Part shown: piece after piece, positions 26,188 through 33,436 of the stretch | Layout of the letters: the number at the start of each line of letters is the position of its first letter | How positions within the stretch are numbered: the first letter of the stretch is position 1 | Origin: Propionivibrio dicarboxylicus | GTDB taxonomy: Bacteria > Pseudomonadota > Gammaproteobacteria > Burkholderiales > Rhodocyclaceae | Length of the DNA stretch: 64,000 nucleotides | Assembly (NCBI GenBank): GCA_945902805.1 | Contig: CAMDMZ010000017.1 | Span: 1 to 64,000, forward strand | Direction of reading: 5' to 3' | Translations under genes and position numbers: made by a program | Notes under the pieces: model-generated | What the model saw: only the letters and a program-made list of their open reading frames with translations | The model's database searches: none | Told to the model about the DNA's origin: nothing

Positions 26188-27201
26188 TCAGCCAAGTTGA
26201 CCGGCGGGCTTGATCGCCAGCCGTACGCTTTGCGTCACGCGTGAAAGGAACAACGGCGCCGCAGTTTCCTCAAGATACTTGTCTGTCGCCAAACGCGCGC
26301 CCTGAAAGTATCCGTAGTCGTCAATGATCAACACCCCGCCCGGCACCAGCACCGGATACAGCGTCACCAGCTCGTGGTAGGTCGACGAATAGAAATCAGT
26401 GTCCAGGCGCAACAACGAGATCTGCTCCGGCTTGTGCGCGGGCAAGGTGTCTTCCACCATGCCCTTGACGAATACAAAATTCTCTTTGGGATAACCGGAG
26501 GCATACACCACCTCCTGCACCATCGCCACCGTGCCGCCAAACCCCCAGTTCGGCGCATCCGGCTCCTTGCGCTTTTTCTCCTCCCAGGTCGGCAAGGCCG
26601 GTACGCCGTCCCAGTTGCGGTCGACATCCTCCGGCTGCGGCATGCCCTCGAAGGTGTCGTAGAGATAAATCTTGCGCGAGGTATCACCAAAATGCATCAA
26701 GGCCAGTGCCATCAGCAATACCGAGCCGCCGTTCCACACGCCGCACTCGACCAGATCGCCGGGAATCTTGTGGCGCACGACGTATTCGATGGCCTTGTAC
26801 ATCTCCCACGGCGGTTCCACCCCTTCCAGCATGGTGATGGTGTGCTTATGCACGCGGTCGATGATCTCCATGAAATACGGATCGTCGATGTCGCGATAGT
26901 CGATGGTGCGGCCATTCAGATTAAAGCGCAGCCAATCGACCGGCTGCGGCAGCGGATCGATTTCAGGGTATTGGGCGTGCAACTTCTGCCATAGCGGCTG
27001 CGCCCGCGCATACGCATCCTTGGCGACCTTTATGCGCCCGCGCAGATTGCTCGCCCACGTCTGATAAAAATGATGGCCGACCGGCAGATTCCCGGCTCCG
27101 ACCAATGCTTCCAGCACATGTGTCATCGCCTCGAAAGGCAGACTGCCCTGCGTTGCCTTGGCGAACAGTTCGGCAATACCCGTTTCGCGCTGCTCGTTCA
27201 T
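26188..27201 (-). CDS. TylF/MycF-type O-methyltransferase
   Basis: A 337-residue protein. The C-terminal two thirds match the macrocin O-methyltransferase (TylF) family: GDLVECGVWNGGSVLLMA (SAM motif I), IYLYDTFEGMPQPEDVD, ISLLRLDTDFYSSTYHEL and GGVLIIDDYGYFQGARLA with the acidic metal-binding residues. Such enzymes methylate hydroxyls of sugars in a metal-dependent way. The N-terminal 90 residues are not recognised. ATG 27201 has GGGGAG eight bases upstream; a longer frame start at 27315 would overlap the FkbM gene by nearly 90 bases. Confidence 0.88.
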   Translation of the reverse strand: MNEQRETGIAELFAKATQGSLPFEAMTHVLEALVGAGNLPVGHHFYQTWASNLRGRIKVAKDAYARAQPLWQKLHAQYPEIDPLPQPVDWLRFNLNGRTIDYRDIDDPYFMEIIDRVHKHTITMLEGVEPPWEMYKAIEYVVRHKIPGDLVECGVWNGGSVLLMALALMHFGDTSRKIYLYDTFEGMPQPEDVDRNWDGVPALPTWEEKKRKEPDAPNWGFGGTVAMVQEVVYASGYPKENFVFVKGMVEDTLPAHKPEQISLLRLDTDFYSSTYHELVTLYPVLVPGGVLIIDDYGYFQGARLATDKYLEETAAPLFLSRVTQSVRLAIKPAGQLG

Positions 27202-27226
27202 ATCCAGTCTCCCCGCTCCGTACGCT

Positions 27227-28144
27227 TCAGCCAAACACCTTGGCCAGTTGCTGATACACCTCGTTGCTGACCCGACGCCCCAACACCGGCGGCACCAGTA
27301 GATCCGCCCAGCCAAGTAGCGTCGGCGACAACTGCCCCCGCGCTCCAGCCCATTGCAAGAGCTCGAAGGCGCAGTCGCGCATATCCCACAATTCCATCAA
27401 CGCGACCAGCTTGGCCAAGGCCGCCGGCGTCAAACCGGCGCCGATGCCCTGGCCGGCAATCGGATCGCGCAGATACAGCGCATCGCCACCCACCACCTGT
27501 CCATGCACGCTCTTGCCGTGGCGCGTTTCATCCAGATTCGGTAGCGCGGTCTTGCAAAACCGCCAGGGCGTCAAATCAAACAAGGTAAAACCCTTGCCGC
27601 GCATCCACGCGTCGATCTCGGCAAATACGGCCCGCCCCGGATGCGTCTCGTGGAAAAACACCTCGATCTCGATTCCCAACACCGAACGATCCAACGTGCG
27701 CGCCGCGCCTTCGAGTACATCGAGTTCGGTACCCTCGGTGTCGATCTTGAGAAAATCGACGCGATCAATCGCGAACTCGTCGCAGAACGAGTCGATATCG
27801 ATCAGCGGAATCTCCTCGACGCGCACCACCTCGGCATTGCCGTGAAACACGCAACTGCGGTCGCGCCACGACTGCGCCACCGGCAGAAACGACGACAGAA
27901 ACGGGCTGCGCGCGATATGAATTTGCCCCATGCCACGCTGCCGGCCGATGGCAAAGGGATAGACCGATTGCCGCTCGCCGACAACCTGCTGCCCCTGCGG
28001 TTCGAAACCGATGGCGCGCATGTGGACACCAAAGTGTTCCCAGCGCGGATTGAAGCCTCCCAGTGCGCCAACATCCATCACCACCAGCGGGCTCGCCGCC
28101 AACTCACCCGACGCCGCCAGCGCCCGCGTGAAATCCGGATTCAT
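27227..28144 (-). CDS. FkbM family methyltransferase
   Basis: A 305-residue protein with the FkbM pattern: VVMDVGALGGFNPRW (SAM motif I), IGFEPQGQQ (acidic end of beta-2), IDIDSFCDEFAIDRVDFLKIDTEGTELDVLEGA. The last element, KIDTEGxExxVLEGA, is the family signature. FkbM enzymes methylate hydroxyl groups of sugars and polyketides. A GGGGAG ribosome site precedes the ATG. It sits between the TylF-type gene and a radical SAM gene with short gaps, so co-transcription is likely. Confidence 0.9.
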   Translation of the reverse strand: MNPDFTRALAASGELAASPLVVMDVGALGGFNPRWEHFGVHMRAIGFEPQGQQVVGERQSVYPFAIGRQRGMGQIHIARSPFLSSFLPVAQSWRDRSCVFHGNAEVVRVEEIPLIDIDSFCDEFAIDRVDFLKIDTEGTELDVLEGAARTLDRSVLGIEIEVFFHETHPGRAVFAEIDAWMRGKGFTLFDLTPWRFCKTALPNLDETRHGKSVHGQVVGGDALYLRDPIAGQGIGAGLTPAALAKLVALMELWDMRDCAFELLQWAGARGQLSPTLLGWADLLVPPVLGRRVSNEVYQQLAKVFG

Positions 28145-28186
28145 CTGCTATCTCCCCGCGTCGCCCCTTGGCGCCGCCAACTGCAC

Positions 28187-29275
28187 TCACATCGCGGCCG
28201 CATCGATCGCCCTCACCGTCTTGCTCGGACACATGCCGCAAATCGCCCCCGGCTGCGATACATAGGCAAGGATGTCCTCGTCCGATGCCTCGAGCCCCAG
28301 GCCCTGGTGCTGCAAATACGGCTGCCACTCTGGATTCGCCGCCAGACCGAACTTATCGCTGACCAGGCCGAGAAAGGCAATCGGCGGACATTTCCACAAC
28401 CGCCCCTGATGCAGCGTGGGACACAGCTTTTCGCCGCAGATACGCCAACTTTGCAACGGATTGCCGTCGGCGAATGGCCGCATCGTCTCAGCCTCGCCAC
28501 GATACAGCGCATGAAAGCTGTCCTCCGGCTCGCCGTTGTCGATGGACAAGCCAAAGCCATGGGTGGCACTGGCCTCGCGAATCCGCTCCGGCTTCACCTT
28601 GTCCAAATAGTCCGCTTCGGCCGAATGCAGCGTGATGTACAAATGCGTGCGCGTCGCCGCCAGGGCCTCATAAATGCCCGGATGACGATCCATGAAGAAG
28701 CCGTTGGAAACCAGTTCCAACCGGCTCAATGGCCACACCTCACGGGCAAAATGCAGAAACTCGATCAAGCGCGGATTCAGGGTCGGCTCGCCACCGAGCA
28801 TGCGAAAAGTCTGCGGCACCACACGCCGGCTCCAGTCGCCCAACCACTGCCGCCCTTCTTCGTAGCTCACATGCCCCTTGAGCGCATAGTTCGAATAATG
28901 CGAACACCCCCGGCAATGCAGGTTGCAGGCGTAGGCAACATCCATCTCCAGCCGGTCGATGACCAGCCCCTGCGTCCGATACGCCGCCTGCAGTACGATT
29001 TTCGACCGCTCGACCTGCCCCGCCGCCTTCAGCGTCGAACCCCAGGCCGACCAGATCTGGAAATCGTTGCCACGCCCAGCGGCGGATTCCAAATACGCCA
29101 GCGCAGACGCCAAGTCCCCGGTGTAGCGTGCCGCCAAGCCAGCGACCAGCAGAGCCGGAACGTAGTCGGCCTGCACGGCCAGCAGTTGGCGACTGGTCGC
29201 CAGCGCCAGATCGAAACGACCGCGATTGAAATCGGCCAGCGCGGCGGCGAATTTGTCCTGCAGATCATTGTCCAT
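28187..29275 (-). CDS. Radical SAM protein with TPR-like N-terminus
   Basis: A 362-residue protein. Residues about 5-95 form TPR-like helices (DLALATSRQLLAVQADYVPA). The radical SAM cluster motif follows as CNLHCRGC (CxxxCxxC, about residue 117). LGGEPTLNPRL is the GGEP motif and a Cys-rich tail (CGEKLCPTLHQGRLWKCPP, later CGMCPS) could hold an auxiliary iron-sulfur cluster in SPASM style. The chemistry cannot be predicted; sugar dehydrogenation or epimerisation, or peptide modification, are possible. Start at the second ATG (29275), seven bases after GGGAG; the first ATG at 29281 is too close to it. Confidence 0.85.
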   Translation of the reverse strand: MDNDLQDKFAAALADFNRGRFDLALATSRQLLAVQADYVPALLVAGLAARYTGDLASALAYLESAAGRGNDFQIWSAWGSTLKAAGQVERSKIVLQAAYRTQGLVIDRLEMDVAYACNLHCRGCSHYSNYALKGHVSYEEGRQWLGDWSRRVVPQTFRMLGGEPTLNPRLIEFLHFAREVWPLSRLELVSNGFFMDRHPGIYEALAATRTHLYITLHSAEADYLDKVKPERIREASATHGFGLSIDNGEPEDSFHALYRGEAETMRPFADGNPLQSWRICGEKLCPTLHQGRLWKCPPIAFLGLVSDKFGLAANPEWQPYLQHQGLGLEASDEDILAYVSQPGAICGMCPSKTVRAIDAAAM

Positions 29276-29304
29276 CGGCATGCTCCCGGTCGTTCATACC
29301 CATC

Positions 29305-30234
29305 TCAATAGCGCGCACCGACGGTATGAAACGTCAGCATCTGGTGGTCGTTGTAATCGATGTTTCGCTGCAACGAGAACATCTGGCCGAACAGTTCGAT
29401 GAAACGCTGGTCGCGTTCGGACATCGACATCAGTCCATGAAAGTTCCTGAACGCCGCCGCCACGTTCTCGTCCGTGGCACCAACCCAAACGAAACGCTTG
29501 AACAGCCACAGCATGTCGAGTTGGTACTGCCAGATACGCTTTTCATCCAGGCTGACATCGGCACGGTCGGCATGGCCATACGGTGCCTGCGACTCATGCG
29601 CGTATTCGGATGGACTGGTCAGGAAGGGGAAACACAGGTAGCCGCGCAGTGCGCCGCTCAGAATCGAGGCCCGCAGACAAATATCGTAGGGATGATCCAT
29701 GCGCTCGGTGGGCGCCAGCGCCTGGAAGAACCGGCGCTTGGAGCGCGCATTGACGATATAGGCGCTGGAACCGACGTAGGGAAACGGAAACGGCGCCAGA
29801 TCAAGCAGCCGCACCTGACCTTGAGCAGCGACTGCCGTCGCCATTTTGTAGAACAGCGGGTAGTGTGCCGCGCTCAACAAGGTCAGCTCGGGAAACACCA
29901 CATCCCAGCCGTCTTCGGGCAACGCATCGATCACGGCTTCGGCCAGGGGACCGGTCTTGTTGCAGAATAACTGATCGTCTTCCGACACGTAGAGATGGTT
30001 CGGGCTGTCAATGTAGTGCCCGACACAACTGAGGTGGCTGAAGTAGTTGCCTTTGTAGGGGCCGCTTTGCGCACCCGGCTTGTCTTTCACCAGCGGCGAA
30101 TGGATATCGACGGCCGACAAACGCGTAAATTTCCAGCGCGGCGAGAAACCGGCCTCGGCAAAACTGCGTTCCAGCGCCTGACGACGCCCCGTCGCCGAGT
30201 CGAGGTTGATATAGACGAAATCGAAATCCGGCAT
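29305..30234 (-). CDS. GT25-like glycosyltransferase
   Basis: A 309-residue protein resembling LPS-biosynthesis GT25 enzymes: FVYINLDSATGRRQALERSF at the N-terminus (INLDxxxxRR motif), FTRLSAVD, then a GHY...LYVSEDDQLF segment with an acidic EDD motif expected to bind metal and nucleotide-sugar, and a late PFPYVGSSAYIV. GT25 members transfer galactose or glucose onto LPS or collagen-like substrates. Here it probably extends the glycan made by this island. TGGAG lies six bases before the ATG. The acceptor is unknown. Confidence 0.78.
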   Translation of the reverse strand: MPDFDFVYINLDSATGRRQALERSFAEAGFSPRWKFTRLSAVDIHSPLVKDKPGAQSGPYKGNYFSHLSCVGHYIDSPNHLYVSEDDQLFCNKTGPLAEAVIDALPEDGWDVVFPELTLLSAAHYPLFYKMATAVAAQGQVRLLDLAPFPFPYVGSSAYIVNARSKRRFFQALAPTERMDHPYDICLRASILSGALRGYLCFPFLTSPSEYAHESQAPYGHADRADVSLDEKRIWQYQLDMLWLFKRFVWVGATDENVAAAFRNFHGLMSMSERDQRFIELFGQMFSLQRNIDYNDHQMLTFHTVGARY

Positions 30235-30250
30235 CGCAAGCTCCAGGAGA

Positions 30251-30910
30251 TCAGCGTTCCGACAACACCACCAGATTGCCCTGCGGGTTGATGCGATGCC
30301 AGGAATCCTTGATACCCATCACGTGGTAATCCCACTTGACGTTGCGGAATCCGGCCGTCTTCAGCGACTCCAGCCACCAATCGACACCCTCGCGAATGAT
30401 GTGCGACTGATCGTCTTCATAGGCATCGATCAGGTAACGCTGACCGTCGCCCAGCGGCACAATGGTCAGCAGGCGCCGGCTCTTGGCGGCAATCGCGGAC
30501 AGAATCTTGGGCAGGTCGGCATAGGCGATGTGCTCGAACACGTCTTTCGACATGCAGATGTCGAATTCGGTATCGAAGGGAATCGGCTCGGTCTCGGTCG
30601 CCAGCTTGACGTAGCGATCAACCTCGGGGTCGCAACGCCGCACGGCGTAAGCCGAGGCATCGCAGCCGTGGGTATCGCGGAACAGCGTGCGCATGGCGCG
30701 CACCACGAAACCCTTGGCGCAACCGAAATCCAGCACCTTCTGGCTGCGGTCGATCCCCGCGTACTCGATCATCGCCATGGCCATGCGGAGCGTGACCTCG
30801 GGCATCCAACGGTAATACGAATAGCAGCTGCGGCCGCTCATCGTCCCCGTTTCGAAATAGTCCTCATCGTAATAGTCGTGCGAGACGCGTTTTTCATACA
30901 AAGTCGACAT
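30251..30910 (-). CDS. Class I SAM-dependent methyltransferase
   Basis: A 219-residue protein with KVLDFGCAKGFVVRAM (motif I), THGCDASAYAVRRC (motif II acidic residue), FDICMSKDVFEHIAYADLPKIL and RLLTIVPLG. This is a Methyltransf_11/23-type fold. The start ATG at 30910 lies inside the last codons of the radical SAM gene (17-base overlap), so the two are translationally coupled and may act on the same substrate. The substrate is unknown. Confidence 0.85.
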   Translation of the reverse strand: MSTLYEKRVSHDYYDEDYFETGTMSGRSCYSYYRWMPEVTLRMAMAMIEYAGIDRSQKVLDFGCAKGFVVRAMRTLFRDTHGCDASAYAVRRCDPEVDRYVKLATETEPIPFDTEFDICMSKDVFEHIAYADLPKILSAIAAKSRRLLTIVPLGDGQRYLIDAYEDDQSHIIREGVDWWLESLKTAGFRNVKWDYHVMGIKDSWHRINPQGNLVVLSER

Positions 30911-32276
30911 GATCGATGTCCTTGTGTTCGAAATCCGCAAACCGGTCTTCACCCGTGGCGACATAGCGCTCCAGCATGTTCACGGTGGAGGTAAACACGC
31001 AGCCGGTGCAATTGGTGCCCGGATCAAACCGCGCCGCGATCTTGCGGTCCATGTAGCCCAGAATGTCGCCGGGCGGGCACAACGCAAACTCCTCGTTGAA
31101 ATGCTCCAGATCCTGGTTGAGCACGATGGAATCGCAGGGGAACACGGTGCCCGGAATATCCGTGCCGGGAAACGGCTCCTCACTCAAATATGGGCGGAAA
31201 TACGACTGGTGGCAGACCTTGGCCTGCGGCGGCTCGTGAATCTTGCCTTGATGGAAGAAACGCTTGTCGTCGAGTTGCTCGATGATCTTGGACAAGGCCA
31301 GATGCTCGCGCAGCAGGCTCTTCTGATCCAGCAGGCAATTCGGCAGCAGGCGGATGTAGCGCGCGTTCAGGTTGTCGGCCAGCCCTTTGACCTTGGTCAG
31401 CACCGCCGGCAGATCGACGGCATTCGCCTCGTGCTGCGGCGTATAGATAAAGGACATGCCCAGCGTCACGTTTTCCGGCAGCGGCTGGGGCAGACGGATG
31501 CGGGTTTCCCAGCCGTCGAAGACATTCACCGAGATGCGTGTCCAGGTCAGGCGCTCGATCAGCTTCCAATCCACCTTGTGGAAATTGGTGCCGTTGGTGA
31601 TCATCGCCACGTTCAGGCCACGGCTGAACAGATACTCCAGCAATTCATTGATCTGCGGATACAACGTGGGCTCGCCGCCGCCGGTCAGGATCACCGCGCG
31701 CAGGCCGCGACTCAGCAGCTTTTCGACGTAATCCTGGATGGTTTCCAGCGACAGGCGGTTCTTGTTCTGGCGATAGGTGACAGAGCAATACGGGCAGGCC
31801 AAGTTGCAGCGGCCTTCGGGTGAGATGTGGGTGCTGATCACCGTACGCCCATTGCCGGCACGATAGTTTTCCAGCGCCTCGCGGTGCTTCCAGAACTTGG
31901 CACCGGTTGAGGTAAATAACTCCTCCATGCGGTTCTTCTTTTGCAGCGCCGCGATAAACTCTGCCGATACCTCGTCACTGTTTTCGGAAAATAGAAAGGC
32001 CGACGAGAAATGCTCACCGGCCGCCAGCCGTCCTATGATCCGCTCGCCCGTTTCGACGTCGATTGGCCGAATTTCGGAAACCCCGTTGGCATGTAAAAAG
32101 GTGTACTGCGGCACCTTGTTGGGAATCCCACCGCGCACGCCCTTGCGATAGATGTACAAGCGCCCGTCGGCATCCCGGCGCAAGTCAAACAGACCGGAGG
32201 CCAGCGTCAAGGACTTGAGCACCTCGTAACGCGAGCCGGCGCCGCCGTTCCCCGCGGCGGTTTCGGTATTCTCCAT
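30894..32276 (-). CDS. Radical SAM protein
   Basis: A 460-residue protein. After an unassigned N-terminal 145 residues, the cluster motif is CNLACPYC (about 156-163), followed by LTGGGEPTLYPQINELL and VAMITNGTN, a canonical radical SAM core. C-terminal cysteines (VCHQSYF, VFPCDSI, FALCPPGD, NCTGCVF) suggest at least one auxiliary cluster. The reaction is not evident. With the second radical SAM protein at 28187 it is an unusual pair inside a glycosylation locus. A GGAG ribosome site precedes the ATG. Confidence 0.85.
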   Translation of the reverse strand: MENTETAAGNGGAGSRYEVLKSLTLASGLFDLRRDADGRLYIYRKGVRGGIPNKVPQYTFLHANGVSEIRPIDVETGERIIGRLAAGEHFSSAFLFSENSDEVSAEFIAALQKKNRMEELFTSTGAKFWKHREALENYRAGNGRTVISTHISPEGRCNLACPYCSVTYRQNKNRLSLETIQDYVEKLLSRGLRAVILTGGGEPTLYPQINELLEYLFSRGLNVAMITNGTNFHKVDWKLIERLTWTRISVNVFDGWETRIRLPQPLPENVTLGMSFIYTPQHEANAVDLPAVLTKVKGLADNLNARYIRLLPNCLLDQKSLLREHLALSKIIEQLDDKRFFHQGKIHEPPQAKVCHQSYFRPYLSEEPFPGTDIPGTVFPCDSIVLNQDLEHFNEEFALCPPGDILGYMDRKIAARFDPGTNCTGCVFTSTVNMLERYVATGEDRFADFEHKDIDHVDFV

Positions 32277-32291
32277 GTCGCTCTCCTTGAC

Positions 32292-33281
32292 TCAGCCGAC
32301 CGCCAGCTGCTGGCGGAAATAGTCGATAGTGTCCACCAGCCCGTCGCGCCGTGGTCGGCGCGGCTCCCAGTCCAACCATTGCTTGGCCAGCGAAATGTCC
32401 GGGCAGCGTCGTGTCGGGTCGTCTTTCGGCAGCGGTTTGAACACGATCTTCGAGCGTGAGCCAGTCAGTTCGACGATCTCGCGCGCCAGTTCGGCGATGG
32501 TGATCTCAGCCGGATTGCCCATGTTAACCGGCCCAACGCACTCCTCGGGGCTCGCCATCATGCGCACCATGCCCTCAATCAGGTCGCTCACATAACAGAA
32601 TGATCGCGTCTGCGATCCGTCACCGTAGATCGTGATCGATTCATCCCTGAGCGCCTGAACGATGAAATTTGAGACCACCCGCCCATCATTGGGATGCATG
32701 CGCGGACCATAGGTGTTGAAGATCCGGATCACCTTGATCTGAAGATTGTGCTGGCGGTAGTAATCGAAAAACAAGGTTTCGGCGCAACGCTTTCCTTCGT
32801 CATAGCACGAACGGATTCCAATTGGATTGACATTACCCCAGTAGAATTCCTGTTGCGGATGCATTGACGGATCGCCATAGACCTCACTGGTAGACGCCTG
32901 CAGAATCTTTGCACGAACACGCTTGGCCAGCCCCAACATGTTGATCGCACCATGCACACTGGTCTTTGTGGTCTGAACTGGGTCATGCTGATAATGGATC
33001 GGGGACGCCGGGCAAGCAAGGTTGTAGATTTCATCAACCTCGACATAGAGAGGGAAAGTGATGTCATGCCGCAATAATTCGAACCGCGGCAAGCCGATCA
33101 AATGCTCGATATTTCGCTTCGAACCCGTGAAGTAGTTGTCGGCACATATAACCTCATGCCCATCCTTAAGTAGGCGATCACATAAGTGGGAACCTAGAAA
33201 TCCTGCCCCTCCGGTCACCAAGATTCGTTTTCGTCCTTGAGTACGGACCGGTTGATAATTGTTTTCGGTGACTTGGTTCAC
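32292..33281 (-). CDS. UDP-glucuronic acid decarboxylase (UDP-xylose synthase)
   Basis: A 329-residue extended SDR protein with the NAD-binding motif [44 protein letters not shown] (a stretch characteristic of the UXS branch), STSEVYGDP, and the catalytic Tyr-Lys pair in CYDEGK. The expected reaction is UDP-glucuronate to UDP-xylose plus CO2, in the cytosol. This suggests that the glycan made here contains xylose or a product of it. The start is a GTG with AAGGAT upstream. It is followed after 15 bases by the radical SAM gene. Confidence 0.92.
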   Translation of the reverse strand: MNQVTENNYQPVRTQGRKRILVTGGAGFLGSHLCDRLLKDGHEVICADNYFTGSKRNIEHLIGLPRFELLRHDITFPLYVEVDEIYNLACPASPIHYQHDPVQTTKTSVHGAINMLGLAKRVRAKILQASTSEVYGDPSMHPQQEFYWGNVNPIGIRSCYDEGKRCAETLFFDYYRQHNLQIKVIRIFNTYGPRMHPNDGRVVSNFIVQALRDESITIYGDGSQTRSFCYVSDLIEGMVRMMASPEECVGPVNMGNPAEITIAELAREIVELTGSRSKIVFKPLPKDDPTRRCPDISLAKQWLDWEPRRPRRDGLVDTIDYFRQQLAVG

Positions 33282-33411
33282 GGACGACCTATCCTTGAAA
33301 TGTGAATTTGCAAAAGCGGCAATGAGCCCAGGCTCATTTTGGAATAGTCCAGCCGTTGGATTACCTCGAACAATGCGACGATCACCCTACATACCGAGTG
33401 AATCCAAAATA

Positions 33412-33436
33412 GCGCCGTCCCACCAGCACCGACTTA
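33412..33436 (+). repeat. Dispersed 24-base repeat, copy d (intergenic)
   Basis: GCGCCGTCCCACCAGCACCG then ACTTA lies directly after the stop codon of the GT4-GT41 gene, in the gap before the decarboxylase gene. Confidence 0.75.

Noticed and set aside
27641-29311. Plus-strand frame of 556 codons antisense to the FkbM and radical SAM genes
   Set aside because: GC-rich shadow frame with Arg/His/Gln-rich composition; the minus-strand genes have clear domains and ribosome sites.
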